From: Pomacea canaliculata
Lineage: Eukaryota; Mollusca; Gastropoda; Architaenioglossa; Ampullariidae
Assembly: GCF_003073045.1 (NCBI RefSeq)
Contig: NC_037590.1
Location: 38,866,751-38,930,750, forward strand
Direction: 5' to 3'
Length of the DNA: 64,000 bases
This document shows positions 60,301 to 64,000 of this stretch, one piece after another. The notes under the pieces were generated by a model. The model was given only the letters and a program-made list of their open reading frames with translations, had not been told where the DNA came from and made no database searches. A program made the position numbers and the translations under genes. Every line of letters starts with the position of its first letter. Position 1 is the stretch's first letter.

Positions 60301-62660
60301 CTGTTTAAAACAACAAATGTAGTAAAGTAAATACTGACACTCATCACAGTAACTATTGCCACAGCATGGAATGACAACAGCATCAGTCATCAGGTCCTGA
60401 CAAAGTTGGCATTTTAGCTCACGTGGTATCTTTGGTTTTTCGGGCTCTTGAGCCACAGGCTGTGGTAAGAACGGAGGTCGTTCTTTCTTGCCTTCTTTAT
60501 ATGCCATGCTATATCAATGAGAAACAAAGATACAGTTACTTCCATCAATATTTTATTAACATGTTAACAAAATGAAAACTATTTTTGTACAGATACATCT
60601 TTGAAACTTGTAAATCCATTTTCAACTTTCAAGATTGTTCTAGAAATTTCGCAAGAAAACAACTTCGATTCCTTCCCAAATAAATTCTATATCCCATACA
60701 GCTCACAACACCCAACTTACGCATCAATAGTTGGCACTGCAAACTGGCCCCGATGGGTAAGCAAGGCTCCTGGCGCTAGAGGATCATCTACATATGTGAG
60801 AAAACTGGCAGGGATGCCTGTGGTTCTTTTGATTCTTGGCTCCAGGATTTCCTAGTCGACAAAACTTTCAGTTTAAGTTTTTATGCAAATTACAGTTTCA
60901 ATGCATTACATTTTGATGTCATACCAATATCTGAAATAAGCAAAATGTAATTTTGTTGCAACTTTTACCAAAAACAGCTGTCCATAAGAAAAGTTATATG
61001 CAGCTCAGTCAGCTTAAAAAAAAAAAAAATCACAAATGATAAATGTAAACCAATTAAGTGGCTCATTCTTCCTAATGATTTGATTTGACCACTGCTTAGT
61101 ACTTCCCACCTGTTTCTGGTGAATTCTACATAGATTACATCGTAAGCAAATTATTGCTATAAACCTTCACTGAAGTAATTCAGCAAAATAAAATGGACCG
61201 AAAAACACTTAAGGCTAAAAATCTTGAATCTTTACCACCAACCAAGAAACAAAATCCTGTCATTCAGGATATAATTTAAATAATAAAGCACAAAACAGGA
61301 TTTTTAATATCAGTTTATCGAAAAATGAAATGGAAACCATCCCAATCATACTAAAACAAATTTTATATACTGACCCCTCTATGTGGGCAGGTAGTGATGT
61401 GGTGCCCAGGTTGGTTGCATTTGCGACAGACGTAGGACTCAGGAACAGGCCCTGTGTGGTGTTTCCCAACATAACTGGAACAGACATTGCATCATATCTC
61501 TTTAAGTGACACAACTAACCTTAAACTGATCCACATTACTCACTCTGCTAGTTTTTTATATATATTTTTTCTTGATAACCATGCACACTGACACTTGATG
61601 AACCATGACAGAGCATGTCTCTTTTATTTCACAATTAGGAATGCAAATGCAAGCTAATGAATTTGTCTTGCAGTCTTTACCAATGAAGGAAAGAAAGGAT
61701 AAAGCTCCTTCTTAACTAAACAAGATGTTAGACCGGGGTGGGCAATTAATTTTCCCAAGGGGCCACATGAGAAATTGGGATGGTTTTAGAGGGCCGGACT
61801 AATATAGTTAACTCAGTTTTGCCCAATACTGTATATATAGTATATATACTGGCGGGCGGGCCAGCAAGCGAGCCGGACAGAGACAGGAGGCGGGCCGGCC
61901 TTTGCCCAGGTCTGTGTTAGACCAAGTCTGCATTTTCGCAAGATGGTTAAATGGAAACTATCCCAAGCTTGGTCAAACAATTGTCCATATTTTCTCTGGT
62001 TAAAAAATACTGTAAAAGTAAAAGCTGTGAGAAATGCTTACTTTGAAGGTTCAAACCCCTTGTTAGACTGGTGCAGAGCAGCCATCACCTTATCTATCTC
62101 AGATCCTGATGCACTGGCAAGGTCTGGCGTCTGATTAAAAAACCCCAGAAAACCAGGAGGTATATAAGTCCAATTGGAAGCACTCAGCAAAATTCAATGT
62201 AAGCAAAGATACGATGGTTTCACAGAAAAAAATAAACCTGCTACTGCTCTATAATTTGAATTACCAGCAGATGGGCTAACATTTTCCAACAAAAAGGTTC
62301 ATTGTTGGGGAGAAAAAGTATTTAAAAAATGACTTCAAGTATTCCATGTTTTGCCTTATAATTCAACAACTGATTGTATGCTGCCTAGCCAACCAGTTAA
62401 ATGATTTAAGTTGAAATGGAACTCTGATGCTAGGTAAAAGCAAGCCCATTTCTCAAGCAATCTAACACTCACCTGTTTCAACTGCTCCTGATTCATCTGC
62501 CTCTCCTGCTCTCTCTGCAACAATTCACAAGTTCATCAATTAGATACTGATGCAAAGCACAAATCCCTTACCACAAGACTCTCAACCAAGACTGCACCTT
62601 GAAAGGTGTAGCTGAAGATGGTTCTTCCACTTTTCTCCATGCTTTTGTAAATGTAGTCCT
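51382..62660 (-). CDS. RBBP6: E3 ubiquitin-protein ligase RBBP6 (5'-partial, 3' end frame-broken)
   Basis: Exons in transcript order: 62660-62598 (tentative), 62514-62473, 62130-62042, 61474-61375, 60851-60721, 60508-60339, 59860-59191, 58963-58897, 58294-58243, 58049-58025, 57715-57564, 57267-57180, 57021-56923, 56507-55614, 55399-53582, then 52398 downwards. Phases agree throughout. A CX2CX4HX4C zinc knuckle (CRKCNQPGHHITTC) is followed by a link with KKERPPFLP, a RING/U-box (CQLCQDLMTDAVVIPCCGNS, CDEC, HRCPTCH), a His-rich segment, PPPGY repeats, an RS domain, octad RD repeats and a Lys/Glu-rich tail. This order is diagnostic of RBBP6 (PACT, snama in flies), a nuclear ubiquitin ligase that also takes part in mRNA 3' processing. 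The N-terminal DWNN ubiquitin-like domain is not seen and should lie beyond 62660. After ~52000 the frame is broken by a poly-G tract; in-frame pieces continue to TAG at 51382-51384. Confidence 0.93.
51935..51995. repeat. Interrupted poly-G tract in RBBP6 last exon
   Basis: Runs of roughly 18, 8 and 14 G with ggcgcgggt and ta interruptions. On the minus strand the run reads as Pro-rich sequence and then shifts out of the Arg/Ser/Glu-rich RBBP6 frame. Its length is unlikely to be correct. Confidence 0.85.
52620..53510 (+). mobile_element. Decayed LINE reverse-transcriptase fragments in RBBP6 intron
   Basis: On the plus strand the bases read KIYSFKYLRVTLSKEGSS at 52710-52760, like the FKYLG.TLSKDGSS box of LINE reverse transcriptases. 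A second set at 53060-53350 (YLEQISASKIDCTMDKS, NQALRM.TG, SLEDRF) is like the C-terminal end of Jockey-type elements. Many shifts and stops are present. They may be two nested insertions in the intron between the last two RBBP6 exons. Confidence 0.6.
53582..55399 (-). other. RBBP6 exon with PQ-rich, RD-octad and KE-rich sections
   Basis: This 1818-nt exon begins RQTAQYEQYYHDYYAKYG, the conserved tyrosine-rich RBBP6 box. A Pro/Gln-rich stretch follows, then ~170 residues of octad repeats (coordinates 55044-54529), then a Lys/Ser/Glu-rich tail with KKIKK-type basic clusters and an acidic end (PPPEPSKWEQEDFDWSSSD) like the human QSKWDKDDFESEEED segment. Confidence 0.85.
55614..56507 (-). other. 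RBBP6 RS-domain exon
   Basis: The 894-nt exon encodes a long Arg/Ser-dipeptide domain (SRSRSRSYKSRSRSRSPRR and similar), then PPPVRGMLRGRGRARGRGRR and an ending rich in Tyr and Pro. RS domains mediate nuclear-speckle targeting and binding to splicing factors in the family. The exon is far longer and purer in RS content than its flanks. Confidence 0.85.
59191..59860 (-). other. RBBP6 exon: second half of the RING plus His-rich segment
   Basis: After CIRTALLETEDHRCPTCH the exon keeps the conserved SLRSAVQAF.N.SGY box, then turns into a His/Gln/Pro/Asp-rich section (coordinates about 59633-59442; DAQHHPPHDQQHLPPHEQQ and on). The donor that keeps frame is actgctgg|gtgtgt at 59191; reading through would meet a stop at 59157. 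Confidence 0.8.
61734..61914. mobile_element. hAT-type MITE, 181 bp, in RBBP6 intron
   Basis: Reverse-complement relative of the element at 36344-36522. It starts CGGGGTGGGCAATTAATTTT and ends GGCCTTTGCCCAGGTCTG, and is flanked by the exact 8-bp target duplication tgttagac (61726-61733 and 61915-61922). The (ta)n centre is shared. Confidence 0.92.
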
Positions 62661-64000
62661 CTGGTGGAACAAGTTGCAAAGCTCATGCAGTCATGTCTCA
62701 CATCTTTCTCTCAAAGTACTAAAGACTGCTATTTTGAAATAGATTTGTAGTATTGCAATAGTGGTGGTGAATTTTCAAGTCAAAAAGGGGAATAAGCAAT
62801 GCAAAACAGATGGTAAATGTACATCCAATTTTTTAAAATTTATTAAAAATTTTAAAATTTATTAATATGGATTTTTGCATACTACTTCTGTTTTTTACAG
62901 ATGTATACAAATTACATATTTTAACTTATGACTTTTTAAATATGACATGCTTTTTGTGGTTATACATGTATCTCCAAATTGTTTGCAACAGAAATTCCAT
63001 CTTTACCAGTTAGCATGCACAATAGAGACTATCCCTTTTTTGTTTGCCTTTTCCCTAAAACCACTACTCAATCTCTCTTTCCACTCTACCCAACATACAC
63101 AGACTAGACTTTATGTCTTCAAAAACTTTCTTTATTGCCATTTTTTTAAGACTGTATCAGATGATGCTGATACGCAAACAAGATGAAGCTGGCTGGTGGT
63201 TGATAAGTCACTGTGACGAATATTTATTAATCGTTGAATGTTTAATCAGTCTTCCTTTCTTTTGATCAGGTTCATTTTCTTTCTTGTTCTCAGTTCATAA
63301 TTCTATGGTTGATGATGTCAGACGATTTAGACGCAGCAGATGAAAAGTCATGTTGTGGACTTTAGACCACAATATTTAGTCACCAGTTACAGATATGAGC
63401 CAGAGAATAAACCAAAAGAAAATCTACACATTTCAAACAATGCAATATCTTTTATTTTATTAACATGCAAGAAACAACTTCATAAAAGAAAAAAGTATGC
63501 ATTCACCTTACTTTTCACTATTTTTGGGGTGAAATTTCTATTTTTCAAAAAAATAAAAATTAAAAAAAAATCTGTTAATAGGATTGGGGAATTTGAACGT
63601 ATCAATGTTTTCAAAATGCAACTATTTGCCTTTCAAATAAAAATATAAAAATGTAAAAAGAGCTCGCAATTAGGGTGGGATGACACTGTTAAAAGAGTGA
63701 ACAGATGAAATTAAGACTTTCTCCATTATTTGCAGGATCATTTATCTGTTTATAAACATCCTTTCCTGTCTGAAGGTGAATATGAAAAGCCTTTTCTTTT
63801 AAGAATGCATCCCCCACTTTAAGATTTGTTCTGTAAGGACTTTGCAAATGGCTTTGATGGATGCTGCTTTTATACTTTATTCTGCCCACCAGCAACTTTT
63901 AACAAATGATTTGGAAAACAGTAGGCACACTAAGCAAAAGAAAGACAGTCCATGCAAACTTTCAAGACTCTTTATCTTATATCAACTGTCAGTTATCAGG
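62661..64000. other. Right-hand end without supportable exon
   Basis: This should contain upstream RBBP6 intron. I looked on the minus strand for DWNN-domain motifs (VHYKF, DGLHISL, VIRR.P) and found none. A minus-strand frame at 63895-63689 ends ICSLF-stop but matches nothing I recognise. Confidence 0.5.

Noticed and set aside
63689..63895. 68-codon minus-strand frame as an RBBP6 or DWNN exon
   Set aside because: I compared it with the DWNN fold motifs and found no match, no clear acceptor linking it to the RBBP6 model, and no other family I recognise.

Overview
The window is eukaryotic nuclear DNA, most likely from a gastropod or other lophotrochozoan mollusc. It is AT-rich, intron-dense (canonical GT-AG introns, 0.1-5 kb), full of microsatellites and degenerate non-LTR retrotransposon pieces, and its animal housekeeping genes resemble but are clearly diverged from vertebrate ones. 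The species assignment is inference.

Layout. 1-2211 is the end of a very homogeneous 62-bp minisatellite. 2212-7580 is gene-poor, with a solitary diverged minisatellite unit, a decayed LINE reverse-transcriptase fragment and microsatellites. 7583-28529 (+) holds the most interesting locus, a 26-exon gene that can be joined in frame from signal peptide to stop (1547 codons). It encodes an Asp-rich, leucine-patterned alpha-solenoid, then a Ser/Thr/Pro-rich stalk and a GPI-type tail; the architecture resembles the mesothelin / otoancorin / stereocilin family. 30035-33488 (+) is a six-exon IAH1-type SGNH esterase (237 aa) with a dead tandem copy of its first exon and a solo LTR in intron 4. 35653-45281 (-) is a complete 17-exon eIF3b gene (696 aa). 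51382-62660 (-) is most of RBBP6 (zinc knuckle, RING, PPPG, SR and RD-repeat regions); its N-terminal DWNN domain is not found and its 3' end is frame-broken.

Two blocks look like assembly damage. A 100-N gap at 47959-48058 is followed by an indel-ridden second copy of the ~2.5 kb before it. A poly-G tract near 51940-51990 breaks the RBBP6 frame. Two intronic hAT-type MITEs with intact 8-bp target duplications (36344-36522 and 61734-61914) are the cleanest mobile elements.

The genes do not form one pathway. IAH1, eIF3b and RBBP6 are ordinary cellular genes; IAH1 and eIF3b are convergent, eIF3b and RBBP6 are both on the minus strand. The GPI-anchored Asp-rich solenoid protein is the best candidate for undescribed biology, for example an apical-surface or mineral/acellular-matrix attachment protein.
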